Shown one piece after another: positions 10,613-21,509 of a stretch of DNA of 64,000 bases; within the stretch, counting starts at the first letter, position 1, and every line of letters begins with the position of its first letter. Below the pieces are notes generated by a model that was not told where the DNA came from, searched no databases, and worked only from the letters and a program-made list of their open reading frames with translations. Position numbers and translations under genes: made by a program. The DNA lies in the NCBI GenBank assembly GCA_964017195.1, contig OZ024895.1:15597034-15661033 (forward strand), written 5' to 3'. This DNA comes from Siderastrea radians. Taxonomy: Eukaryota > Cnidaria > Anthozoa > Scleractinia > Rhizangiidae.

Positions 10613-12349
10613 AAAGTGTATTGAATGTTGTTGAATCGAAATATTGATGCTGTTTGGCCAGGCCTTCTCCTTGCTTTTTAAAATTTTACTATGAACGAAC
10701 ACCTTTGAAGAAATGATATTTTCTATAACTAAAGTTAAATCGTACAGTTCCACTTAATTATCTTATGGACAATCTAACCTAGAACAAATAGAGGAACTTT
10801 ATACATCAGTGCTCTTTATTATTCAAACATAATGTCCTGCCGTAGTTTATAGTATACCACAGCGCAGTCGCTTGTATAATCTTTTTTAGATTTCACTTTA
10901 TTTGACAAGCTAATAAATAGAGTATTATCGAGCTGGAAGAATATCGTCTCGAATCTCTTTCTCGTTACCGCTAATTTCACTATTGTGTGCAGATTTTTCT
11001 GTTTGCTGCAAAGTCAGCAAGTCCAGTGGAGTGGATTTGGGGACGTTAAGCATGCGTACCATTAATTCTAGGAACCACTCAGCGCGAATGATTTCAGTTT
11101 AGGTGTACCCCCTTGATTTTGTAAGATCACACCACCAAACATTTGAAAAAATATATCAAAAACTAGTGCGAGTGTTTCAACATGGGTTATCAGGACGACA
11201 AAGGAAACCTCTACCGTGACGGTGAATTGGGTACCTGATCTTAAACAGCATAAGAAGCTATATCAAGCACTTGAAAGAGTGTTTCATCAAGTATCCAAAC
11301 ACCTCGAAGTCGGTTAAAAAATCGGCTGTGTGTTATAAATGGCTTTTTCTTCGGTTGAATACTGAAAGGTGTGATGAAATTAGAGGCAGAGTTCCTTGAA
11401 AAGTAAGAAAACCGGCGGGGTTATAATAGCAGCCAAGTCTGACTTGTCTAAGAAGAAAAGCAATTTGACGGGGATCCTTTATTGTGAATTAACCCTATTC
11501 AGACCGGGGGGGGATTGTGCCCGCACTGACATTGGACGTTTATAACTTTTTTTTCATAAGCAAGCTAAAACGACCAAACTTGGTGACTTTTCCTAAAATT
11601 TATCTGGGAACAATGTGGCGTAGCAAGTGCTTGTCCATCAAGTTTGATATTACCATGGCAACCACTTTTTAACAGGCTGTTTTTTCAGAGTTTTAAATTG
11701 TAACCTTTTCATTGAAAAATTATAACTTTTCTGAAGTAAATTTTTACATTTTTAGATCATTTTCGTGTTCTTTTATTGATTCCAGGTACGTTTTGGTCAA
11801 TTTTGGCAAATTTCAAAGGTTCTGAAAAAAACAAGAATCCAAGGGGGTACACCATCATCATAGATTTTTGCTAACTTTGTTATTTTGCTTTGTGAACACT
11901 GTCCTGATTGAGTTTGTACAATAAAAAATGGCGGTCACCGTGCTCAATTAGGAGAAAACGACCATTTTTTCTCTGAACAACTCAGTTTTCATAGAAAACC
12001 TACCAAGTTCTGAACATGCGCGCGCTCGTGCGCGCGCTAATCACGCAAAAAAATGATGCGCAGAAAGGATGCGCAATGAATGGAATCACCTTAAAAGCAA
12101 CTGGTTTTAAGTTTACAGGATTTATTTCAAGATCAAGGGAAATTTATTTAAGTCATGTTTAGTGGCAAGACCAATTTGTAACTGACTGTATAGCTGGGGC
12201 TATCGGCCTAAAAACAATATGAACGAACAATATGAAGACAGAATCAATAGCTACTTTCAAAAGCTTCTAGAGGCAAGAAGAGAGAAAAAAACGTTATCAG
12301 GGCAATTCATGCACATCAAGAGAAGTAGACCTAGTTTCGAATAAAATGA

Positions 12350-13010
12350 AGTAGTGGTCCGCGTAAAAACTAGGCAGGCAGATTGCAAAATCGATTAAAA
12401 GGTGTTAGCTTTTAATTATTAAATTCAATTAAATCCGTGAATCTGATTGGTCGATATCAAAAAATCGCCGAAAAATACAAGAAAAACGTGACAAAAACAG
12501 CATTTTTTGGCTTAGTTTTCCCCATTCCCCTGTGTTGTTCCTCACGGCCAAAATTCAGCATTGTTCTATGCGCCAATCAAGAGGTAGAACGGAAAACGTG
12601 CCACACGCGCGATCTTCATGCGACGCCATGTTGGATCTGCGATCCGAGAGTTGAGCTAAATGACCTTTAATGGACTCGTATTTGAGTATCTTGGCCCGTA
12701 AGATCTTGCGATTGTGGCTGCAGTTTGCCTAACATTCAAGCGATTTGTATTTGATGGAAGGAAACTGACTGCACAAACACTTTTAGTGTAAAAGAATCAT
12801 CTCACCTTGGCTGACACGTAGGAGACACGGGAAGACTTGTTTTTCAGAAAGGCCCGCAAAGAGGCTATACAAAATCGACTCGTCTGCAACGTGCATTTCT
12901 TCTAGCTGCTTCAGAGGAATGAATTTTATGACTACTTTCGGCAAGATTTCCGCACAGCCCCATACTTCATTATGCATACAGCTCTTTGTTTAAAGAAAAC
13001 AATAGCGCGT
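12350..13010. repeat. Left flank block, inverted relative to 31650-32580
   Basis: Two blocks, near 12355-12382 (GGTCCGCGTAAAAACTAGGCA) and 12950-13000 (GATTTCCGCACAGCCCCATAC), recur as reverse complements in mirrored order on the other side of the Polinton. Between the blocks the similarity is weak. It may be an older inverted-repeat element or two copies of one repeat family. Confidence 0.55.
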
Positions 13011-13487
13011 ATTTCTAATGCGCATTTCTAATGTTTCCTTTTGTTCAACAAAGTTTATATTTTTTTTCTAAGTCCATATGGGCTTAGGCAAAATTTACGG
13101 ATTTCGGGTCAAAAATACGGAAAATCGAGCAATTTTTTAAAAATTTGTGCACTTTTCCCGTGTTTTTAAATCTGTCTCGAGTGTAAATTGTTAGAAAAAA
13201 TGCGGATGTAAGTCGTAAGGTTAGCCATAAATAAGGTTATGGACAGCGCGTATTTTGTTAACGTAAACCACATAACATTTTAAAAATAAAAGGTTTTCTT
13301 ACCCTTCTTGTGTCTTGTGTCGTTTATTTTTTATTTTATTTACTTATTTCTTTATTTTTGCTTTTCTTGTTAACATGGAGACAATGCTTGTGGAGCAGGA
13401 ATTTTTCGTATTTTCTTCTTGCTTTCCCTGTTGAAATGTAGCGTGGCCGAATTACGAACGGTGCATAAAGTGGTACTCCGGGAACTG

Positions 13488-13493
13488 AACCAT
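13488..13493 (+). repeat. Polinton target-site duplication, left (AACCAT)
   Basis: AACCAT directly precedes the left terminal repeat and is repeated directly after the right one. Six bp is the duplication length of Polinton integrases. Confidence 0.95.
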
Positions 13494-14095
13494 AGTAGTT
13501 ATATAGTTGGGGGTTCGAGAGCATTTTTCAAAATGCTCTCTAACCAAACCCAACTATATATCTACTTTCCATCTGATGGTAATATTTTATGGAAATCTAT
13601 ATGTTTTTATGTCATATGGTACCGAACGCATTTTTACACATGTCAGTAGGAGCCGAGCAGGCTCGGGAAGTCGTCACTTTAGTGACGAGTGAGGCTCCTT
13701 GCAGCCTACAGTGGGTAGAGACGTAGTCTCGTAGGGCACTGTAGGCAACATGGTTCCAGATCATTTTTATTTCATGTGGAAACGAACGCATTTTTATATA
13801 TGCTAGATCCATATTTTCGCATTGGGGAACAAAAGCGGAAGCTTTTGTGAGGCAGTGAATTGATCGCTTTGCGATCAAGAGGGGAAGTTTCTTTTTGCGA
13901 TGCTGGTATCATTTTATAATCTCATCAGTTGGTTTCATATGATTTAGTTGTGACGGGGTATAAAAGCATTTTTACATCGCGTGACTTCATACAACAGGAA
14001 GTCTTAAAATTCTCGGAAAACAGGAAGTCTTAAAATTCTCAGAAAGCAGACAGTCAATTAAACCACAAAACGCCACAGCTGTGTCGTGACGTCAT
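13494..14095 (+). repeat. Polinton left terminal inverted repeat
   Basis: About 602 bp, inverted with respect to 30176-30779. The outer roughly 500 bp are almost identical to the other end (one difference seen at the tip), while the innermost 50-60 bp carry several substitutions. It contains a terminal 61-nt hairpin, several further perfect stem-loops, a tandem 26-27-bp unit (about 13994-14045) and three copies of a TATA-like motif. An 88-residue frame in it is conserved only because the repeat is. Confidence 0.97.
13500..13560 (+). other. Terminal hairpin of the Polinton end
   Basis: TATATAGTTGGG pairs with CCCAACTATATA, and inside it GAGAGCATTTT pairs with AAAATGCTCTC, giving a long stem only 6 bases from the element tip. 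The right-end copy has one substitution in the outer stem. It is a candidate recognition or replication structure for the terminal protein/polymerase or integrase (inference). Confidence 0.8.
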
Positions 14096-14208
14096 TACTA
14101 ATAGCTATTGTGTCAATGTCATGAGACGACCGTACGATCTCTATCTACCAATCAAAAACGTACCCATATATTATTTTTTCCGATAAATTTATCAGAAGTT
14201 TCTGCATT

Positions 14209-17200
14209 TTAGTTTTGAATTGCATAATGTCCGTAAGCGTAACTTGTTATTCCATCGTTTGCTATATATCGTTTATCGTCGAAACAGCTGAGTGACACTT
14301 TATTGAGCTCATAACTACCTAGTTGATGATTCATACTTCTGATTGTTTTCATGGTATGATGTATTTGTTTGTTATTAATTAATACATTTTTATAATCTTC
14401 ATGTTTGATGTCGTTCTTTATTGTATTTTTCTTTATTCCTTTGGCTGTTTTTCCTACTTTCTGGTTGTCTTTTATGTAACTGTACATTTTTGATCGCAAA
14501 CCAACGAATTCTGTGATTGTTATGCCAGCTGCTTCGTCCTTGAATTTACCGATTACCTTCTTGTTTGTCTTATCGAAATACGGAGAGTTTTCTGGATAGT
14601 CGCTGTTGTCAAATCGATCTTTATCATTCCAAAAGTCTTCGTACACATCTTCAGCTTCAATCTCATATGTTAGACTGTCTGTGTCAGTGAATAGTAGTCT
14701 TGCCTTATTACCATACTTTTCTTTTATGTAGTTATAATGAAAATCATACATTAATGTCTTACTTAGATCAAGAATACACATACCTACATATGCTGGCCTG
14801 TTAAGAGTTAGCGTTTCTTTGATCTTATGCACTGCTACCAGATTTTCATTGAATATCTTACTGCTGACATAAGTCGGTTTAGAAGCCATCTTCAATAGTT
14901 TCTTCTCATCTGTAATAAGTCTGACATCAACACGCTTTCTTATGTTCTCCATTGTCTTTCCAAACACTGAGTTATTCATCAGTTTGAAGAAGTCTTTTTC
15001 GAATGAATTTTTCGCTTGAGTACGTTTTTGTGTATTGAAGTCAATGTATCGCTTTAGCCATGGAGACTGGTTGAATTCTAATACTCTGTGCACTTTCTTT
15101 ACTTTCAATCCAAGATCAAGATACAGCTGTAGGTTTCTGTAGTGTAAGACATATTTTTCTTTGTTGCTTAATGTAGGAATTAATTTGTGTACTAGTCCTG
15201 TCGATATGTTGAACTTTTTCTGTATGTTCTTACAATATCCAGACAACATGTCATCAGTTACTTTAACCTTTTCCGGTCCTAGAGGGTAGTCGTTATGAAG
15301 ATCATGCAACTCTTTGGGGTATTCTAGATCAACTTCTAGTATTAACCCTTTATTGCTGTCTTCATTATACTGAGCTAAATTGATTTTATTAATCTGCTTT
15401 TCTGTTAACCATTTGAAACCACCAGTGGGGAGATATTGACTCATAGCCCAACCGTATAAATTATTAGCATCAAGGTACATAATATACTTTGAGGGCGCCT
15501 TCTCGTCGTATTCTCTCATGTACTTATTGTTTGCTTTTCCATATCGATTGGCAATATAAGATATACCACCACGCATGCCTTTTTCAATGAATTGAAACAT
15601 GTCTATGTCTGTCATTAGTTCTAGTTTAATATTGGTCATCTTTAACATAGCATCCCATGACAAACCAGGAGATGTGAAGTAGTGACAGGGGTCAAGTTTG
15701 TAATACTGAAGACAGGTCTTACGGAAGTTTTCAAACACGTCGGCTAATAGAAGTATATCAGACTTAAGATATAGATTATGGTATTCACCCATCGTTTGTA
15801 ATTGGAATGTAGTCCACACTTTTTGAGCATGGCTATAATCCTCGTCTGTTATATGCTCATTATTTAATATGCTGTAAAATTCTTCTTTAGTTGGTAATTC
15901 TGTTTTAGTGAATTTCTCAAAACTGTCCATGTAATCATAAGGATAAACACCTTTTCGCGTCATAAGCTTGAATTTTTTGCCCTTGAATTTTTTGTTTGTA
16001 TACTTTAAAGCTTCAGTAGGCAAGTTGCTGACTAATTTATCCAAACTTGAACTCATGAATTGGAAACTGTCAATGAATGTCAGATGGTTACCAAGCATGA
16101 ATGCCATATATTTTTCCATATTGTTTGGAATTGCATTTATGTTCATTTTAATCTCTTTTCCGTTTTTGGTGTATGTATTATTATTAACAATAGCTCCAAT
16201 CTCTTGCATTAAAAAATGACTGTCATATCCTCTCAAATTATGGAAGATAACTGGAATTTAATCTGAGTTTCAGATTACAGTCTTGATGTGCTGAGCCTCT
16301 ATATTTGCCAGTAATATGGCAATGATCTCTGACTCGAATGTCTTTTTCAGTATATTTTTTATCACAGATGTGACATTCTTTTACTTTTTCGAATTCCTCT
16401 TCATCCTCTTTCGTCATTCTCAATGGTTTATCGAAATGTTTTTTCATTACTTTTTTACAGTATTTTACTTCTTCTAACATATTTTCCATAAATTTATACA
16501 CAGCCTTTTCACCCCTATATAGTTGTATTGGTTTTGTATGCTTATCATCATAACAGCAAACCACTTTATAACCATATCCACAGTCTGTATGTCTTTGGTA
16601 GGCTTCGGTGTATGATTTATTACTGTTGGGTTAACATCCTTGTACCTTTTCAGTTATAGCCTCAAAATCAGCATAGATAACAAATGGCACAGGTTGTTGC
16701 TTGTGAAAATTATTGAATTTCAGTATGTTATTGTCCTTATCCGGCATTTTCACTGCCTGTGTTCCATTAATTTGAATGCAAATATCTTTATGATTGTTTA
16801 ATACTCTTTCAGAACTGAAACATTGCAGACAGTACATACAAAAGTTTTTCCTCTCTTTGTGTTTTGTTTGATTATACATGAACTTGTTGAAATCCTTTAT
16901 AAGAACATAATGCTTGTTTTCATCTTTCGTTACCAGAAGTAGTTCCATATGATCTTCATACTTTTCTTTTGATGCATATATGGGGTACGGTTGTTTGTCT
17001 TCATATCCGAATACGTTTAAATTGAGACTGTTTTGCTTCTCAATTTTGTTGTAATGTTTGACATTGACTGGAAATTCAACACCTGAGTAATCTAGATTTT
17101 TAACATATAATTTATCAGATTTTTTAATCCTCTGAGGATCCTTGTCTTGTGGATTTAAATGTCGGATATGACACCATCTGAAACATTCATTATCCTCATT

Positions 17201-18022
17201 TTTCATGTTTATTAAGCCTTTAGCGCTGTTTCGCAGTTCGTAAGGCAGTTGGATATATGAGGATCCTTTCAAGGGCTTGTATTTGACAATGTTGAGGTAA
17301 TGGCTATCAACAGATTGGATTGTCCATCCTGAACCTTCTGATATCCATTGAGCTATCTTATTCAGTATCGCTTGTTTAGACATTTGTAATGCTTCATTGA
17401 TTTCTGTATGGTTAACAATTGTTTGGACTTTACTGTTGAAATATGCAGTTTTAATCACTGTTTCACCATCAGACATTTTGCTAAATGTGACTTTCAATGT
17501 TTCAACGTATTTCAAGCCTTTCATTTCATTCAACAAAGTTATTACACGATGTTCTATAGCCTTTCTCGTGTTTTGCATTTGGGCTAAGGGGTCTTTATTG
17601 TTTTTGATGCTGATTTCATAAGACTTGGTGTAACCTTTTAAAGCTTTGTCTGTTTGTTCTATTTTGGTTCTTGGTGCTGGAACCGGTTTTTTAACTGCAT
17701 GTTGTTTAGTTCTTGGTGCTGTAACTGGTTTATAATTATCCCTGAATTCTGGAGGTGGAAGAATGATGTTTTCTTCATATTCTTTAGCCATCTGCTTGAC
17801 ACTCTTGCGAGGTGTTGGTACTGGTGGTCTTGGTTTGTATGTTCTTGGTGCTGGAACTGGTTTATAAGTCCTTGGTGCTGGAACTGGCTTGGTATCATCA
17901 ACCACTATGATTTCAGGCTTCTTCTTCTCCAGCTTCATAAGCAATTTGATAAGCTGTGATTTGCTGAGTTTCTTCAAACTAGATTTATCCATATCTATAT
18001 AATTAGATTTTTCTGATTTCAT
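14209..18022 (-). pseudogene. Protein-primed DNA polymerase B, interrupted
   Basis: The polymerase would replicate the element by protein priming. It lies in three pieces. Residues 1-463 (16631-18022) hold repeats of PVPAPRT and end just after exonuclease motif I (YADFEA). A second 108-residue piece (16238-16564) in the same register follows an in-frame TAA at 16631-16633 and has the HNH-like CHICDKKY...DHCHITGKYRG motif. A third 675-residue piece (14209-16236) lies in another register after a frameshift near 16255 and has YDSHFL (exo II), YLKSDILLLADVF (exo III), motif A YLDANNLYGW (about residue 255), motif B NNSVFGKTMEN and motif C FTDTDSL (about 517). All catalytic residues are present but the frame is broken twice. 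Total length, about 1,270 codons, is normal for the family. The start ATG follows an AT-rich box. Confidence 0.93.
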
Positions 18023-18129
18023 TCTATATACTATAGTATTGATATTATTTTAAGTAATTATTGGTGCGTTTTATATGGTGGAGAATTCAAATGATCCGCG
18101 ATTGGATCCTTTGAACTATATACATTATG

Positions 18130-18348
18130 TTAATTATTTTCATTAGAGTTTTTCTTGTGCATTTTTGTGTTCAAATGACACCATTTGCCAGCAAGAGTAT
18201 AATTTAGTCCATTTTTACAAACGTCACAATACCATTCCTTTTTTAGCATGTACTTCGATTTTTGTTTTTTTAAAGCCTCCTTCTTATCCTCTTCAGTTGA
18301 ATACTTTTTTGGTCTTCCAGGACCTCTCTTAACATTTTCATTCTCCAT
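18130..18348 (-). CDS. Small AT-hook and zinc-finger protein
   Basis: 72 residues. An AT-hook core GPGRPKK lies near the N-terminus (residues 9-15), then a lysine-rich linker, then WYCDVCKNGLNY...CHLNTKMHKK, a C2H2-like finger with two cysteines and a distal H-x4-H-type pair. This points to a DNA-binding role, perhaps in packaging or transcription of the element. The start lies in the AT-rich signature (TATTATATATGG) shared by the element's genes. It sits between the polymerase and the DUF5754-like gene, both on the same strand. Confidence 0.75.
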   Translation of the reverse strand: MENENVKRGPGRPKKYSTEEDKKEALKKQKSKYMLKKEWYCDVCKNGLNYTLAGKWCHLNTKMHKKNSNENN

Positions 18349-18403
18349 ATATAATACTATATGTTTATTCTTAAATATTTTTGACTTATGCGTTTAAACC
18401 TGT

Positions 18404-18700
18404 TTACCACAGCAGATGGTAGCTCCAGTAATTAGCGTATTCAGGATCCTTATATGTCAATTTACCATCTTTATTCTTTATCCTGGACGCTCTTTTACGA
18501 TATCTTGAACGTCTATCCCAATCTTGGTGCTGTAAAAAATCTTCATGCCTACTATTACCAAAATGTATATTTTTACCGTTTTTGAGAGTGACAACACATT
18601 TATTATTTCTGCGATTTGAATATCTCAGATCCTTAGCATTGTACAAGTTTTTGGCTCTGAATTTTAAAGTATCGAAATCTTCTCCAAACAATAGATTCAT
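18404..18700 (-). CDS. DUF5754-like small protein
   Basis: 98 residues with CVVTLKNGKNIHFGNSRHED and a C-terminal YKDPEYANYWSYHLLW. This pattern is familiar from small proteins of large DNA viruses and Polintons (DUF5754-like, by recall). Function is unknown. It is complete, basic and without membrane segments. The start context is TATATTATATGAA. It lies just downstream of the integrase in the leftward gene block. Confidence 0.65.
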   Translation of the reverse strand: MNLLFGEDFDTLKFRAKNLYNAKDLRYSNRRNNKCVVTLKNGKNIHFGNSRHEDFLQHQDWDRRSRYRKRASRIKNKDGKLTYKDPEYANYWSYHLLW

Positions 18701-18822
18701 ATAATATAGTTATATATTCTTGATAGCCAGAAACAATTATCTTTTTGGCTACCAAAAGCAAAAGACAGCATATACTGTATCAATCGATATAATATATGTT
18801 AGATAATTCTCTTTAAAACATT

Positions 18823-19764
18823 TTATATATCCTTCAAGTCCTTGAACGGTATCCAACTGTTAAATTCATCACTGTATCCCTTCCACTTCACCAAAGCTTG
18901 CTTCTTTTTATAATTTCTCCGAATGACTTTATCAATTCTGAATACCTCTTGTTTTGCTTTCAGCAATTCAGGTTCATAAAAACTCCCTTGAATGTCTTCG
19001 TCTCTGAGATCCTTTAGTTTGTATGTGATTGGATTGGTATATTCGATTTTATCAACTGTAAAAATGTCCTCAGACCAATTTGGTGTATAGCCCTTATCAA
19101 ACACATTCCGTTTGTACTTACTTATTCGGACCTTATCACCAACCTTAAATTTTGGTTTTTGTTTTAATGTTTCCATATCACCATACAGATTAAAGTAAAC
19201 AGTCCCTTCATTCTTCTTTTTACTGGCTTCTACAGGTGTCATCTTTGTGCTTGAATGTCTGGTGTTGTTATACTGTTTCACTAATTTGGGTAGCATGTCT
19301 AAGTACTGTGTATTACCTTGAACAGTAAACTGCTTCCACATTTTGGTTTTAATTGTTCTGTTCCATCTTTCACAAACTGACGACTTTTCCTCATTCTCAG
19401 TTGAGTACAAGGTTATTTGATAAGAATCAAGTAGTTTTTTAACATGTTTGTTGTAATACTCTTTGCCTTTGTCTGTCCATAAATATTCCGGTTTTCTACC
19501 TTCTTTAAGGATTGTTTTAAAAGCATTCATAACGGTTTCACCCTTTTTATCCTTTAAAGGGACAATCCAACCGTATTTAGAGAATACATCTAAAACCATA
19601 AGAAGATATCTGTAGCCAGCGTTCCATCGACTGAACTTTTGCATCTCAACGATATCCGAACACCATATCTTGTCAATGCCGTTTGCAATAACTCGCCGTC
19701 GAGTAAAGTTACGCTTTATTGGCTTATGAAGCTCATCAGCTAATTTTTCTTGCCAGTTTTTTTC
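18823..19764 (-). CDS. Retroviral-type integrase with chromodomain
   Basis: The DDE integrase would insert the element and create the 6-bp duplication. The catalytic triad is the aspartate in WCSDIVEM, the one in LWTDKGKEYYN and the glutamate in SSVCERWNR. Residues near the C-terminus (VKWKGYSDEFNSWIPFKDL) form a chromodomain, which may guide insertion to chromatin marks. The first ATG (19644) lies after the first catalytic aspartate. Recognisable family sequence (WQEKLADELHKP) starts near 19756, and the frame stays open to 19833 with no ATG. It overlaps the end of the PLA2 gene at an A7 tract, so translation may depend on frameshifting or splicing, or the start may be lost. Confidence 0.92.
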   Translation of the reverse strand, partial: EKNWQEKLADELHKPIKRNFTRRRVIANGIDKIWCSDIVEMQKFSRWNAGYRYLLMVLDVFSKYGWIVPLKDKKGETVMNAFKTILKEGRKPEYLWTDKGKEYYNKHVKKLLDSYQITLYSTENEEKSSVCERWNRTIKTKMWKQFTVQGNTQYLDMLPKLVKQYNNTRHSSTKMTPVEASKKKNEGTVYFNLYGDMETLKQKPKFKVGDKVRISKYKRNVFDKGYTPNWSEDIFTVDKIEYTNPITYKLKDLRDEDIQGSFYEPELLKAKQEVFRIDKVIRRNYKKKQALVKWKGYSDEFNSWIPFKDLKDI

Positions 19765-20387
19765 TTCACTCGACGGCCTTTCCCGTTTTTTGTCTTCCTT
19801 TGTTTTACACCGAGACCTAGTTTCTGCTTCGTGTTAATCATATTTCTAGCCAGCCAATGTCCCCATTGTCTTTCATTGAAAGGCACACTGTCTAGAGCCT
19901 TAACCATTTTTCTATCAGCTTTATTCTTGCATTTTTTGTCATCCTTGCAAACCGAATAATCGACGTCGTGTTGCATTGCTATTGCATCCGTTTTACCGGT
20001 CGGTTTATCATAGATTTCCAATATCTCACCAGTAACTGGATTATATTTTACTTGGTTTTCAAGATCGTTGTATGGTCCTGTATATCGATGCCCAGGTAAA
20101 GTCCAGCCTGATTTTGGTTTGGGTAGCCTTCCAATGGCTTTATGGATATCTAAACTTCCACCATCCAAATCCTTTCTGTCGGTTTTATACTTTCTATTTG
20201 GTCTGATTTTGGTTGATAATTGATCAAGAGCTTGACTTCCGACATTTTGAATCATTGGATTCAACTTATCCAGAGCATAATCGATAGCCTTTTTCTGCAG
20301 TTTTGGGTTTCTCAAGGCTTCTGATCCATAATATCTTCCCATTTCAACTGCCTTTTTTCCAAGCCAAGGAATACCGTGGTGAATCAA
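19740..20387 (-). CDS. PLA2-domain virion protein (main part)
   Basis: 215 residues. LPGHRYTGPYNDL is a phospholipase A2 calcium loop of the parvovirus VP1 type and AMQHDVDYSVCKD carries the catalytic His-Asp pair; the KxxAD helix follows. Such domains help incoming virions pass endosomal membranes in parvoviruses, and PLA2-like genes are known in adintoviruses and Polintons. The C-terminus is strongly basic (KTKNGKGRRVKKKTGKKN). There is no ATG or AT-rich start box at 20387, and the frame is open to about 20460, where it meets the zinc-ribbon ORF in another register. The two are probably one gene split by a frameshift. Confidence 0.85.
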   Translation of the reverse strand: MIHHGIPWLGKKAVEMGRYYGSEALRNPKLQKKAIDYALDKLNPMIQNVGSQALDQLSTKIRPNRKYKTDRKDLDGGSLDIHKAIGRLPKPKSGWTLPGHRYTGPYNDLENQVKYNPVTGEILEIYDKPTGKTDAIAMQHDVDYSVCKDDKKCKNKADRKMVKALDSVPFNERQWGHWLARNMINTKQKLGLGVKQRKTKNGKGRRVKKKTGKKN

Positions 20388-20416
20388 TAAATCAGCACCA
20401 GTCGATGCTACTGTAT

Positions 20417-20602
20417 CTAGTACGCCCGCCCCTTTCGACGGGCCAACCCGTTTCCCGCCTGTTTAACGAATTTCGTCTTAGTGATTCCACATTCTGCACA
20501 AGTGCATTTAAGCATAAGCCTTCCATTTTTAGCTTTAACATGTCGTTCACTTCCTGACACACATTCTGTTACCTTTTTTTGTTTCACGCAATATGATTTC
20601 AT
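20417..20602 (-). pseudogene. Zinc-ribbon N-terminal part of the PLA2 gene
   Basis: 61 residues starting in the typical AT-rich box (ATTATATATG). SYCVKQKKVTEC...CTCAECGITKTKF is a small cysteine-rich ribbon reminiscent of DUF5679. The last dozen residues (GNGLARRKGRAY) look out of frame, and the register carrying the PLA2 protein opens at the same place (about 20455, a G-run on the minus strand). I read it as the true 5' end of the PLA2 gene followed by a frameshift. A paralogous ribbon heads the next gene (20624-21025). Confidence 0.75.
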
Positions 20603-20623
20603 ATATAATATGATTAGATTAGA

Positions 20624-21025
20624 TTAAGGTTCAATATATACGTTCTCATATTTACCAGTTTTTGGATTTTTCACCAAACGCATGACAGTACCCTTCATTG
20701 GTTTAGTCCAGAATTTCTTGCTTGTTATACCTGTTGGTCCTGTGAAAGCACCTTTTAAGATATCACCAGACCAATATCGGTCAAATACATGGTTGGTTGA
20801 TGGAATTACTTTGCGAGTTATTTGTTCGGCTATTTTGGCTGCCTCGAAAGCTTTACCTAATGGATTTTCACGTCCCTTTTGGCTTTTGATAAATTTGGTT
20901 TTCGTAATACCACATTCACCACAAATACATTTCATCATAAGTCTGTTATTTTTGGCTCTCACATATCTTTCACTCCCTGGAACACATTCTGTGACCTTTT
21001 TTTGTTTCACGCAATATGAACTCAT
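20624..21025 (-). CDS. Zinc-ribbon protein, paralogue of the PLA2 gene head
   Basis: 133 residues. The first 45 (SYCVKQKKVTEC, KCICGECGITKTKFIK) are nearly the same as the head of the PLA2 gene. The rest is different, with GDILKGAFTGPTGITSKKF and MKGTVMRLVKNPKTGKYEN. The gene is complete and starts in ATATATTATGAG. A short basic protein of this kind between the protease and PLA2 genes could be a core or membrane-interacting virion component. That is inference from position. Confidence 0.7.
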   Translation of the reverse strand: MSSYCVKQKKVTECVPGSERYVRAKNNRLMMKCICGECGITKTKFIKSQKGRENPLGKAFEAAKIAEQITRKVIPSTNHVFDRYWSGDILKGAFTGPTGITSKKFWTKPMKGTVMRLVKNPKTGKYENVYIEP

Positions 21026-21037
21026 AATATATATGAG

Positions 21038-21480
21038 TTAGATATTTTTGAAATACCGTTCTAGAAACCTCTCATTCTTCATTGTATCATGTATGTCAAA
21101 CACTTTCAATAGATTAAAATATGATATCCCTTTGTTCATTTCATTCAAAAAGTACAGACAGAAATATCCACATGTTGTTGTATTGATATTTTGTATTTGG
21201 TTATTTTGATGAAGAAGTGTTAAATTCTTTTTTCTTGCATGATTAACTATCTCTTGAAATGGAGGCAAACCAAATGAATCAAAGTAATTGATGACGTTAT
21301 CTTTCACATATGTGGATACCCAATGGCTACCGCTCATATATGATGGTTCAAGATTGTAAATGAATAGAGCCTGTCTATGATGGTGAGGAACATTTTCATC
21401 TCTTGACAATACATCATTAATTGGGATATTCAGATATTTACACCATTTTATTAAATCATAATTGCTTAATGGGACATTCT
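21038..21480 (-). CDS. Adenain/Ulp1-type cysteine protease
   Basis: The C48-like protease expected to mature the capsid. Catalytic residues: His in SGSHWVSTYV, Asp in NYFDSFGLPP and Cys in TTCGYFCLYFLNEM, with the oxyanion Gln region upstream of the cysteine (LLHQNNQ). Recognisable sequence starts with NYDLIKWCKYLNIP near 21460. The first candidate after it, TTG at 21409, is too far in, and no ATG lies in the open frame, which extends to 21586 and overlaps the preceding gene. The start is therefore unresolved. Overlap with the preceding virion gene suggests translational coupling or a damaged start. Confidence 0.85.
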
Positions 21481-21509
21481 TATGGAATTTTGGTTTTACA
21501 ACAAAATGT

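Larger units (their letters stand above)
9719..12340. other. Intergenic region downstream of the RTK gene
   Basis: Holds the 3' flank of the kinase gene, a TTAC microsatellite and a possible small MITE (listed separately). The remainder is AT-rich with only scattered short open frames. I see no gene or RNA. Confidence 0.6.

Noticed and set aside
13612..13878. 88-residue ORF identical in both Polinton terminal repeats
   Set aside because: It is conserved only because the repeats are, is full of perfect stem-loops, lacks the AT-rich start box and matches no family I know.
16600..16640. Tiny intron in place of the polymerase stop
   Set aside because: A GT...AG pair spans only about 23 nt, too short for an animal intron. 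A nonsense change is the simpler reading.
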